NCBI RefSeq assembly: GCF_903166585.1
Contig: NZ_CAESCM010000004.1
Span: forward strand, 124,001-188,000
Direction: 5' to 3'
From: Pedobacter ghigonis
GTDB lineage: Bacteria; Bacteroidota; Bacteroidia; Sphingobacteriales; Sphingobacteriaceae
Length of the DNA stretch: 64,000 bases
The notes beneath the pieces are model-generated. The model was not told where the DNA came from, did no database searches, and saw only the letters and a program-made list of their open reading frames with translations. This document shows, piece by piece, positions 27,768-36,077 of the stretch. Position 1 is the stretch's first letter. Every line of letters begins with the position of its first letter. The position numbers were made by a program, and so were the translations under genes.

Positions 27768-27794
27768 AAAAGCACCTTAAACAAGGTGCTTTTT
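27768..27794 (+). terminator. Intrinsic terminator after the pectin methylesterase
   Basis: AAAAGCACCTT (27768-27778) is inverted as AAGGTGCTTTT (27783-27793) around loop AAAC and is followed by another T. Confidence 0.82.
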
Positions 27795-27899
27795 GCGTTT
27801 ATTTTCCGGCAACGATTGCATAGATTTCTCTTCTGTTTTAGGAGCAAACAACGTACACTTGTTATACGATTAACCAAATATAATTTAACAGCATCAACA

Positions 27900-29573
27900 A
27901 TGAAACAGATAACAGGTAGTTTCTGCCGGACAAAAATAGCGCTCACATGTATTTTAATATCAGCTGCATGTTCGGCTATTGCTCAACAAAAGCAAGCATT
28001 GCCCGTTATTCAGCAGGTTAAATTTAAAAACGACACCACCAGCATTACCAGCTTTGGTGCTAAAGGCGACGGGCTTTTTTTAAATACACAGAGCATTAAC
28101 AAAACCATTGAGGCTGTAAGTCAAAAAGGTGGCGGTGTGGTGTTAATCCCTTCCGGCCTATGGTTAACCGGACCAATTGAATTAAAAAGTAATGTAAATC
28201 TACATCTAAAACGCGATGCCATCTTACAGTTCACCGATGACTTTAACCAATATAAACTGGTTCAGGGAAACTGGGAAGGACAACCGGCCTGGCGTAACCA
28301 AAGCCCTATTTCGGGGGTTAACCTACAAAATATAGCCATTACCGGCGCAGGTATTATTGATGGAAACGGCGGTGCATGGCGCATGGTAAAAAAAGATAAG
28401 CTTACCGAAACCCAATGGAAAACACTGGTAGCCTCTGGTGGCGTGGTAAGGGCCGATGGCAAAATGTGGTACCCATCAGAAAAAACGGTTAAAGGCTCGA
28501 ACACCAAAAATGCCGGGGTAATTGAAGCGGGTAAAACTGCTGCCGATTATGAAGATATTAAAGACTTTCTCCGCCCTAACCTGGTGGTATTAACCGGTTG
28601 CAAAAAGGTGCTTTTAGAAGGTGTAACCTTTCAAAACTCACCCGCCTGGAACCTGCACCCCTTGCTTTGCGAAGACCTGACTTTGAGAAACCTGCAAGTT
28701 AAAAACCCATGGTTTGCACAAAACGGCGATGGTGTTGACGTAGAATCGTGCAAAAATGTATTGATTGAGGGCAGCACTTTTGATGTTGGCGATGATGGTA
28801 TCTGCATTAAATCTGGCAGGGACGAAGCTGGCCGCAAACGTGGTGTACCTACCGAAAATGTAATTATCAGAAACAATGTGGTTTACCACGCGCATGGTGG
28901 TTTCGTTATCGGAAGCGAAATGAGCGGCGGAGCCAAAAATATCTGGGTATACAACTGTTCTTTCATTGGCACCGATATTGGTCTGCGTTTTAAAACCACG
29001 CGTGGTCGCGGCGGTGTGGTCGAAAATATTTATGTAAACAACATTAACATGATCGATATCCCCGGTGAAGCTATTTTGTTCGACATGTATTATGCAGCTG
29101 TTGATCCGGTTCCTTTGGCAGGCGAAAAACGCGAAGCCATTAAAACCGTTACCGTTCCGGCTACCGAAGCAACTCCTCAGTTTAAAAATTTCTACATTAA
29201 GGATGTAGTAGCCAATGGTGCCGAAAAAGCAATCTTTTTCAGGGGTTTACCCGAAATGAACATCAAGGATATTCACCTCGAAAACGTAACCATTCAATCT
29301 AAAAAAGGCATTGAAATTATTGAGGCTTCGAATATTTTCCTTAAAAACGTTAAGGTTATTACCAAAGATACCAATCCGGTTGTGCACGTACAAAATGGCA
29401 GCAATATCAATATCAACGGGCTTCAGTATAAAAATGGTGCTGAACTTTTGTTCGACATTACTGGCGAAAAAACAAAAGCCCTAAAAATAACAGGAACCGA
29501 TGTTTCAAAAGCCAAAAAAACATCAGCTTTTGGCACCGAAGTAAATCAATCTGTATTGGAGATTTCAAAATAA
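27900..29573 (+). CDS. Glycoside hydrolase family 28 (polygalacturonase-like)
   Basis: A 557-residue exported beta-helix hydrolase of galacturonan-type chains. The signal peptide covers about the first 28 residues (SAACSAIAQ). Catalytic blocks are NGDGVD (about 275), GDDGI (about 297), HGGFVIGSEMSGG (about 330) and RFKTTRGRGG (about 362), which match NTD, DD, GHG and RIK of the family. The ATG at 27900 is used because it starts the signal peptide; the longer frame from 27786 runs into the terminator. Exo- versus endo-action cannot be told. The GH105 gene follows after 5 bases. Confidence 0.9.
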   Translation: MKQITGSFCRTKIALTCILISAACSAIAQQKQALPVIQQVKFKNDTTSITSFGAKGDGLFLNTQSINKTIEAVSQKGGGVVLIPSGLWLTGPIELKSNVNLHLKRDAILQFTDDFNQYKLVQGNWEGQPAWRNQSPISGVNLQNIAITGAGIIDGNGGAWRMVKKDKLTETQWKTLVASGGVVRADGKMWYPSEKTVKGSNTKNAGVIEAGKTAADYEDIKDFLRPNLVVLTGCKKVLLEGVTFQNSPAWNLHPLLCEDLTLRNLQVKNPWFAQNGDGVDVESCKNVLIEGSTFDVGDDGICIKSGRDEAGRKRGVPTENVIIRNNVVYHAHGGFVIGSEMSGGAKNIWVYNCSFIGTDIGLRFKTTRGRGGVVENIYVNNINMIDIPGEAILFDMYYAAVDPVPLAGEKREAIKTVTVPATEATPQFKNFYIKDVVANGAEKAIFFRGLPEMNIKDIHLENVTIQSKKGIEIIEASNIFLKNVKVITKDTNPVVHVQNGSNININGLQYKNGAELLFDITGEKTKALKITGTDVSKAKKTSAFGTEVNQSVLEISK

Positions 29574-29578
29574 TTAAG

Positions 29579-31510
29579 ATGAAGCGATCAATCATATACC
29601 TTACAGCAACCTTAGCGTTCCTTACTGTTTTCGTGCAAAATGGCTTGGCACAAAAGAAATTATCTGAACAGCTAACCTTAACGGCAATGGAAAAACTGTT
29701 TCAGGATACCACCTTACTTAAAGGCGCGAAAGGTCCGAAATGGACTTACGATATGGGCGTAGTTTTAGAAGGTGCAGCAGCGGTTTGGCGCAATACAGGC
29801 GAGGGAAAATATTTTAAATATGTGCAAAGCTCGATGGATGCCTATTTAGATAAAGAAGGCAACATTAGCACCTATAAAGCCGAAGATTTTAACATCGATA
29901 ACGTTAAAAACGGTCGCTCGTTGCTGTTGCTTTACAAAGTTACCGGACAGCAGAAATACCTGTTGGCGGCAACCAAACTTTATGATCAGTTACAGCAACA
30001 ACCGCGAACCAAAGCAGGTGGTTTCTGGCATAAGAAAATTTATCCGAACCAAATGTGGCTGGATGGATTGTACATGGGCGAGCCATTTTATGCAGAATAT
30101 GCCAAACTGATGAAAAAAGATGCTGCTTTTGACGATATCGCCAAACAGTTTATTTTAATGGAGCAAAACTCGCGCGACAATAAAACAGGCTTATTGTACC
30201 ATGGCTACGACGAAAGCAGGGCTGAGCAATGGGCCGATAAAACAACTGGTCGCTCACCCAATTTTTGGGCCAGAGCTATGGGCTGGTACATCATGGCATT
30301 GGTTGATGTGCTCGATAATTTCCCCGCCAATCATCCTAAAAGAGCTGAATTGTTAGCCATTCTAAACCGTACGGCAACTGCTGCTGTAAAATACCAGGAT
30401 CCTAAATCGGGTGTTTGGTTCGATATTTTAGATATGCCCACCAGAAAAGGAAATTACCTGGAAAGTTCGGCTTCGAGTATGTTTGTGTATGGCCTGGCCA
30501 AAGGCGTGCGCAAAGGTTGGTTAGCCTCATCTTTTATGGCTGCCGCTAATAAAGGATACGCGGGTTTAAAGAAAGAATTTGTTGAGCCTGCCGGCAACGA
30601 AAGGATCAACCTCACCAAAACCGTTTCCGTTTCCGGGCTTGGCGGCAAACCTAAATACCGTGATGGAAGTTTTGAATACTACATCAGCGAAAAAGTAATC
30701 ACCAACGATCCGAAAGGAGTTGGCGCTTTCATCTGTGCTTCGGCCGAAATGGAAATTGCAGCGTTGCCTAAAACCGGCAAGAGCTTAACCGTAACTGTCG
30801 ATAATTTCTTCAACAACGAATACATAACCGGGCCAACGGGCGATAAAATCCCGTTTCATTATGTTTGGGAAGAAGACGATAACAACGGATTCTCGCTTTT
30901 TGGTAAAATATTTAACGATGCAGGTGCAAAAACTACTACGCTTAAAGCCGCACCAACAGCCGCAAACTTAAAAGGAAGCGACATTTATATCATTGTAGAT
31001 CCGGATACCGAAAAAGAAACAGCCAATCCGAATTTCATGAATGCCGATTATGCTAAACAAATAGCGGCCTGGGTTAAAGCAGGTGGAGTTTTGGTCTTGC
31101 TGTTAAATGATGCGGGCAATTGCGAAATCAGCAAATTCAATGTACTGCCAGAAACTTTCGGGATTAAATTCAATGAAGACAGCCGCAATAAAGTGCAGGG
31201 TGCAAACTTCGAACAAGGGGCAGTAAAAATCCCTGAAGGAAATGCAATTTTTAAAACCGCTAAAAAAGTTTACATCAAAGAAATTTCGACAATCGTAGCT
31301 AAAGCGCCAGCCGTTTCAGCATTGACCGATAATGGCGATGTACTGATTGCTACTGCAAAATATGGTAAAGGAACAGTTTTCGCGGTTGGAGATCCCTGGT
31401 TTTACAACGAATACATTGATGGCAGAAAGTTACCTACAGATTTTGAAAACTTTAAAGCAACAAACGATCTGGTAAACTGGCTAACGAAGCAGGTTCCGGG
31501 CAAGAAATAA
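29579..31510 (+). CDS. GH105 unsaturated uronyl hydrolase fused to a DUF4350-like domain
   Basis: A 643-residue exported protein with two parts. Residues about 30-360 form an alpha/alpha barrel of the GH88/GH105 type (WTYDMGVVLEGAA, MWLDGLYMGEPFYAEYA, FWARAMGWYIMALVDVLD). That group removes the unsaturated galacturonyl residue left by pectate and rhamnogalacturonan lyases. Residues about 460-640 form a DUF4350-like Rossmann domain (DIYIIVDPDTEKE, AAWVKAGGVLVLLLND, GKGTVFAVGDPWFYNEY). The fusion is recurrent in this phylum, but the second domain has no established activity. Confidence 0.87.
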   Translation: MKRSIIYLTATLAFLTVFVQNGLAQKKLSEQLTLTAMEKLFQDTTLLKGAKGPKWTYDMGVVLEGAAAVWRNTGEGKYFKYVQSSMDAYLDKEGNISTYKAEDFNIDNVKNGRSLLLLYKVTGQQKYLLAATKLYDQLQQQPRTKAGGFWHKKIYPNQMWLDGLYMGEPFYAEYAKLMKKDAAFDDIAKQFILMEQNSRDNKTGLLYHGYDESRAEQWADKTTGRSPNFWARAMGWYIMALVDVLDNFPANHPKRAELLAILNRTATAAVKYQDPKSGVWFDILDMPTRKGNYLESSASSMFVYGLAKGVRKGWLASSFMAAANKGYAGLKKEFVEPAGNERINLTKTVSVSGLGGKPKYRDGSFEYYISEKVITNDPKGVGAFICASAEMEIAALPKTGKSLTVTVDNFFNNEYITGPTGDKIPFHYVWEEDDNNGFSLFGKIFNDAGAKTTTLKAAPTAANLKGSDIYIIVDPDTEKETANPNFMNADYAKQIAAWVKAGGVLVLLLNDAGNCEISKFNVLPETFGIKFNEDSRNKVQGANFEQGAVKIPEGNAIFKTAKKVYIKEISTIVAKAPAVSALTDNGDVLIATAKYGKGTVFAVGDPWFYNEYIDGRKLPTDFENFKATNDLVNWLTKQVPGKK

Positions 31511-31513
31511 ATG

Positions 31514-31537
31514 ATGGTTCGTGATGACACGAACCAT
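31514..31537. repeat. GTG-N4-CAC hairpin
   Basis: ATGGTTCGTG-atga-CACGAACCAT is a perfect 10-bp stem just after the GH105 stop. No T-run follows, so it is not a typical terminator. It shares the GTG-N4-CAC core with two hairpins in 35944-36015. Confidence 0.7.
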
Positions 31538-31634
31538 GGGCGCATGAAAAAGAAAAGCATTCCGTGTTAATCTGTGCCTCCATAGCAAACAGGCCCGGAT
31601 CAGGCATCCCTGGCAAAAACTAACAAACAAAAAA

Positions 31635-32663
31635 ATGAAAATAAAAATAGTATTAACCCTGATTTGTAGCACACTTATGCTGTCGTGCTTTGCGCAGCAG
31701 CCTACAGATTCGACCGCTGAAAAAATGTTGGTTTATCAGCTGGGTAATGGTGGCTGGCCAAAACAACTGGAAGATAAAAGTGTGGTTAACTATGGAGCAA
31801 GCTTAACGCCTGAGCTTTTGGCCAGGATAAAAGCCACTAAAGATTTACATGCCACCTTCGATAATAAAGCAACCAGCAGGGAGGTAGTTTATTTAGTTAA
31901 AGCGTATAAAAAAACACAGAACGCAAGCTATTTGAAGGCGGCTGAAAAAGGAATTGATTATATCCTGGAAGCACAGTATGCCAATGGTGGCTGGCCACAA
32001 TATTATCCGGATAAAGCACTTTACCGTTCAGAGATCACCTATAACGATGATGCCATGATTAATGTACTCGATATCCTCGAAGACATTGTAACCCAAAAAA
32101 ATGATTTTGAAGTCGTGAATGCGGCTTATATTCCAAAAGCGGAAAAAGCAGTTTCAAAAGGCATAAGCTGCATTTTAAAAACACAGGTTAAACAAAACGG
32201 GGCATTAACCATTTGGGCTGCACAATACGATAAAGACAGCCTGTTACCTGCAAAAGCACGGAATTTTGAGCCTGCATCTTTAAGCACAAGCGAATCGATG
32301 GGCATTACCCGTTTTTTAATGCGTTTTAAAAATCCTTCGCCCGAAATTAAAGCCGCCATAACCGCTGCCTACAATTGGTTTAATACCTACAAAATTGCAG
32401 GTTATCGTTTCGAAAGGGGCACCGACCCGAAAACCAAAGAAAAAAGTGCGGCACTGGTTGCCGATCAGTCATCAGTGGTTTGGGCGCGTTTTTACGACCT
32501 CGATAAAAACATCCCGATTTTCGGCGACAGGGACAACAGCATTAAGTTAAAACTGGAAGAGCTGATTCCCGAACGCAGAAACGGTTATGCCTGGTACGGT
32601 AGCTGGGCACAAAAATTTATAGAAAAAGAATATCCGAAGTGGTTAGCCACAAACGGGAAATAA
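31635..32663 (+). CDS. pelA: Pectate lyase family 10
   Basis: A 342-residue exported polygalacturonate lyase. Signal peptide or lipobox-like start (CSTLMLSCFAQ). The PL10 alpha/alpha toroid shows NGGWPKQLEDKS near 35, YILEAQYANGGWPQYYP near 110, SEITYNDDAMINVLD near 135 with the calcium-site aspartates, and RFERGTDP and the C-terminal RRNGYAWYGSWA. It cleaves demethylated homogalacturonan by beta-elimination; the products feed the neighbouring GH105. Spacers of 124 and 112 bases on either side contain hairpin elements. Confidence 0.9.
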   Translation: MKIKIVLTLICSTLMLSCFAQQPTDSTAEKMLVYQLGNGGWPKQLEDKSVVNYGASLTPELLARIKATKDLHATFDNKATSREVVYLVKAYKKTQNASYLKAAEKGIDYILEAQYANGGWPQYYPDKALYRSEITYNDDAMINVLDILEDIVTQKNDFEVVNAAYIPKAEKAVSKGISCILKTQVKQNGALTIWAAQYDKDSLLPAKARNFEPASLSTSESMGITRFLMRFKNPSPEIKAAITAAYNWFNTYKIAGYRFERGTDPKTKEKSAALVADQSSVVWARFYDLDKNIPIFGDRDNSIKLKLEELIPERRNGYAWYGSWAQKFIEKEYPKWLATNGK

Positions 32664-32676
32664 ACATTGTATAACT

Positions 32677-32760
32677 CGTCATTGCGAGGCACGAAGCAAT
32701 CCTACTACTATAGCTGGGCATCACTACCGCTTTAAGATTGCTTCGTGCCTCGCAATGACG
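32677..32760. repeat. Perfect 25-bp inverted repeat (CATTGCGAG family)
   Basis: The left arm 32677-32701 begins CGTCATTGCGAGGCACGAAG; the right arm 32736-32760 is its exact reverse complement. A 34-base loop separates them. It lies between pelA and uxaB, and the right arm ends 15 bases before the uxaB ATG. Confidence 0.85.
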
Positions 32761-32775
32761 GAAATTGGAAGACCA

Positions 32776-34287
32776 ATGATTTTAAACAAAGAAAATTTAA
32801 ACAGCATCAGCAGCGAAAAGGTTACCAAACCAGGCGCTGAAATTTTGGCATTACCAGAAAAAGTAATCCAGTTTGGTACAGGCGTTTTACTGCGTGGTTT
32901 ACCCGATTATTTCATCGATAAGGCCAACCGTCAGGGTATTTTTAATGGCCGCGTATTGGTTGTTAAATCGACCTCAAAAGGTGGTGCCGATGCTTTCTCA
33001 CAACAAGACAACCTGTATACCCTGTGTGTTAAAGGTATTGAAGATGGGGTTAACGTTGAGGAAAATACCATCAATTCATCAATCAGCCGTGTGCTATCGG
33101 CTACACAGGACTGGGCTGAAATTTTAAAAGCAGCACATCAGCCCGAAATGCAGGTGGTAATTTCGAATACTACCGAAGTGGGTATTGTTAAAAGTGAAGA
33201 TAAAATTACCGATAACCCACCACAATCTTACCCGGGCAAATTGCTTGCCTTTTTGCACGAACGTTACAAAGCCTTTAACGGTTCGGCAGAAAGCGGGATG
33301 GTAATCGTGCCAACCGAACTGATTAGCGATAATGCAGATAAACTAAAAGAGATTGTACTGAACCTGGCTATTCAGAACAAACTGGGCTGGGATTTCGAAA
33401 ACTGGTTAAAAACCGCCAATCATTTCTGCAAAACCCTGGTCGATCGGATTGTACCCGGAAAATTACCTGCAGCCGAGCAAAAAGCCATTGAAAGCGAATT
33501 GGGTTACGAAGATGAACTGATGATCATGGCAGAGCCTTTCAGACTTTGGGCCATCGAATCATCGAGCGAAAAAGTAAAAGAAATCTTATCGTTTGCCAAA
33601 GCTGATAAAGGGATTTTCATTGTTCCATCAATCGATAAATTTAAAGAATTAAAACTCCGTTTATTGAACGGAACCCACACCATTAGCTGTGGGCTGGCCA
33701 TTTTAGCCGGCTTTAATACGGTAAAAGAAGCCATGGCCAACGAAGAGTTTTCGGCCCACGTGCTAAAACTGATGCAGGATGAAATTGCCCCAGTTGTGGT
33801 AAACGAAGACATTACTTACGAAGAAGCCCTTGCTTTTGCAAAAAGTGTAATCGACCGTTTCAGTAACCCGGCATTAGAGCACAAGTGGCAGGCCATTACC
33901 TTAAACTACACTTCAAAATTGCAGATGCGCAACATGCCTTTAATCAGAAGGTACTACGCCTTAAAAAATGAGGTGCCTCAGCTTACTGCGCTGGGTGTAG
34001 CGGCCTACATCCTTTTCATGAATGTAGCTAAAGATGGCGATGCTTTTGTTGCAAACTTAAACGGAAAAACTTACCCTATTGACGATGAATTTGCCGGAAT
34101 TTTAAACGAATACTGGAAAAATCCTGAATCTGTGGTAGACAATACCCTTGGCGACAGACGTCTTTGGGATAAAAACTTAAACAATTACCCCGGCTTTAAC
34201 GCGGCCGTAAAATCGTACGTTGATTTATTACAAAATAAAGGTGCAAAAGAAACTTTAGGTAACTTGCATTCAGAAAGAACAATATAA
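32776..34287 (+). CDS. uxaB: Tagaturonate reductase
   Basis: A 503-residue NADH-dependent reductase converting tagaturonate to altronate in galacturonate use. The nucleotide-binding start is VIQFGTGVLLRGL near residue 30, and the family catalytic block KLRLLNGTHT lies near 295. A frame from 32755 would add seven residues encoded by the palindromic repeat, so the ATG at 32776, preceded by GGAAGACC, is preferred. One base separates its stop from the uxaA ATG, which indicates tight coupling. Confidence 0.93.
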   Translation: MILNKENLNSISSEKVTKPGAEILALPEKVIQFGTGVLLRGLPDYFIDKANRQGIFNGRVLVVKSTSKGGADAFSQQDNLYTLCVKGIEDGVNVEENTINSSISRVLSATQDWAEILKAAHQPEMQVVISNTTEVGIVKSEDKITDNPPQSYPGKLLAFLHERYKAFNGSAESGMVIVPTELISDNADKLKEIVLNLAIQNKLGWDFENWLKTANHFCKTLVDRIVPGKLPAAEQKAIESELGYEDELMIMAEPFRLWAIESSSEKVKEILSFAKADKGIFIVPSIDKFKELKLRLLNGTHTISCGLAILAGFNTVKEAMANEEFSAHVLKLMQDEIAPVVVNEDITYEEALAFAKSVIDRFSNPALEHKWQAITLNYTSKLQMRNMPLIRRYYALKNEVPQLTALGVAAYILFMNVAKDGDAFVANLNGKTYPIDDEFAGILNEYWKNPESVVDNTLGDRRLWDKNLNNYPGFNAAVKSYVDLLQNKGAKETLGNLHSERTI

Positions 34288-34288
34288 A

Positions 34289-35935
34289 ATGGTTACGAGA
34301 ATTTTAAAAATCCATCCTAACGATAATGTCTTGGTTGCGCTTCAAAACCTGGCAAAAGGCGAAACTGTTATCCACGATGGGCAGGACTATATTTTACAGG
34401 ATGACATTCCGGCCAAGCATAAATTTTTTATGCAGGATATGAACCAGGGCGACCACATTATTATGTATGGTGTGTTGGTTGGAAAGGCACAGCATTTCAT
34501 CCTAAAAGGTGGCTTAATGGATACCGAAAATACCAAACATGCGTCTGATCCTTTCGAATTCCGTCCGTACCATTACGAATGGCAGGCACCTGATGTTTCT
34601 AAATTTGAAGGCCGTACATTTAATGGTTATGTCCGCAGCGATGGCCGCGTGGGAACAGCCAATTACTGGTTATTCATCCCAACTGTTTTTTGCGAAAACC
34701 GTAACCTTGATGTAATTCGCGAAGCTTTACATAACGAACTGGGGTATGCTGTAACCGACAAATACAAATCGTACGCACACCAGCTGGTAGAAGCTTATAA
34801 AAACGGCGAAATTTTAGCAGAGGCTGATCCCGCATCCATCGGGCAGGCCAATCCATCAGCCAACCGTGTTTTTAAAAATGTTGATGGTATAAAGTTCTTA
34901 AATCACCAGGGTGGTTGTGGTGGTACCCGTCAGGATGCTGCCGTTTTGAGCAAGTTATTGGCGGCTTATGCCGATCACCCCAATGTGGCCGGTGTTACCG
35001 TTTTAAGTCTGGGCTGCCAGAATCTGCAGGTGCATGATTTTATGGAAGACCTGAAACACCGCAGCCCTAATTTCGATAAACCATTATTTGTTTTCGAACA
35101 GCAGCAATCGCAAAGTGAAGAACAACTGGTTAAAGAAGCCATTAGAAAAACTTTTATCGGCTTAACCGAAATCAATAAAATAGAACGCCAGCCAGCACCA
35201 TTAAACAAATTGGTATTGGGCGTTAAATGTGGCGGTAGCGATGGTTTTAGTGGCATTAGCGCTAACCCTGCGGTGGGTTATACCTCCGATTTATTAGTAG
35301 CTTTAGGCGGAACAGTACTGCTGGCTGAGTTCCCTGAGCTATGCGGCGCGGAACAACAGCTAATCGACCGTACTAAAGACGAAACTGCTGCTCGTAAGTT
35401 TATCCAGTTAATGACAGCTTACAACCAATCGGCCGAAAATGTAGGTTCGGGCTTTTTCATGAACCCCTCACCAGGCAACATTAAAGATGGCTTAATTACC
35501 GATGCGATAAAAAGCACCGGTGCTGCAAAGAAAGGTGGTACATCGCCGGTTGAAGATGTTTTGGATTATACCGAACCTGCAACCAAACCAGGCCTCAATT
35601 TAGTTTGTACACCCGGTAACGATGTAGAAGCCACTACAGGTAAAGCGGCATCGGGCGCAACCCTCATTTTATTTACCACCGGCCTGGGTACACCTACCGG
35701 AAATCCCGTTTGCCCAACCATTAAAGTATCGACCAACAATGCCCTAACCAAACGTATGGGCGATATTATCGATATCAATTGTGGTCCGGTTATCGAAGGC
35801 GAAAAAACCATCGAACAAATGGGCGAGGATATTTTGGAATACTGCATTAAAGCCGCAAGCGGCGAGGTGATTCCAAAGGCCGTCTTATTAAATCAAGACG
35901 ATTTTATTCCGTGGAAACGCGGTGTGAGCCTTTAA
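34289..35935 (+). CDS. uxaA: Altronate dehydratase
   Basis: A 548-residue dehydratase converting altronate to 2-keto-3-deoxygluconate. The N-terminal SAF-like domain (about 1-95, ILKIHPNDNVLVALQNL) is followed by the large UxaA domain, with GRVGTANYW near 115, HQGGCGGT near 210, VKCGGSDGFSGI near 310 and CPTIKVSTN near 475. It is somewhat longer than the enterobacterial enzyme but complete. The 142-base gap after it, before uxaC, contains three consecutive hairpins. Confidence 0.93.
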   Translation: MVTRILKIHPNDNVLVALQNLAKGETVIHDGQDYILQDDIPAKHKFFMQDMNQGDHIIMYGVLVGKAQHFILKGGLMDTENTKHASDPFEFRPYHYEWQAPDVSKFEGRTFNGYVRSDGRVGTANYWLFIPTVFCENRNLDVIREALHNELGYAVTDKYKSYAHQLVEAYKNGEILAEADPASIGQANPSANRVFKNVDGIKFLNHQGGCGGTRQDAAVLSKLLAAYADHPNVAGVTVLSLGCQNLQVHDFMEDLKHRSPNFDKPLFVFEQQQSQSEEQLVKEAIRKTFIGLTEINKIERQPAPLNKLVLGVKCGGSDGFSGISANPAVGYTSDLLVALGGTVLLAEFPELCGAEQQLIDRTKDETAARKFIQLMTAYNQSAENVGSGFFMNPSPGNIKDGLITDAIKSTGAAKKGGTSPVEDVLDYTEPATKPGLNLVCTPGNDVEATTGKAASGATLILFTTGLGTPTGNPVCPTIKVSTNNALTKRMGDIIDINCGPVIEGEKTIEQMGEDILEYCIKAASGEVIPKAVLLNQDDFIPWKRGVSL

Positions 35936-35943
35936 TTGCGCCA

Positions 35944-36015
35944 TGGTCAGTGTCCGCACTGACCACAAAGATTAAACTTAATCTTAATTCCGGCTTGTGG
36001 AGACACAAGCCGGAA
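35944..36015. repeat. Three consecutive hairpins in the uxaA-uxaC gap
   Basis: TGGTCAGTG-tccg-CACTGACCA (35944-35965), AAGATTAA-ac-TTAATCTT (35968-35985) and TTCCGGCTTGTG-gaga-CACAAGCCGGAA (35988-36015) are all perfect. The first and third share a GTG-N4-CAC core. No T-run follows, so complete termination is unlikely; RNA processing, stability or partial polarity is possible. Confidence 0.8.
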
Positions 36016-36077
36016 CAAACAGAAATATTAACCAGATATGACCAGAACAACATTCATATCGTACATCTAACCATAGC

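Noticed and set aside
29579-31510. A frameshift or gene merger in the GH105-DUF4350 protein
   Set aside because: The frame is continuous and the same domain pair is a known recurrent architecture in Bacteroidota.
32677-32760. Insertion sequence or transposon end at the perfect palindrome
   Set aside because: No transposase frame or target-site duplication is visible; the whole element is only 84 bases, so it is listed as a repeat.
35944-36015. A full operon terminator between uxaA and uxaC
   Set aside because: None of the three stems is followed by a T-run, and uxaC completes the pathway started by the upstream genes.
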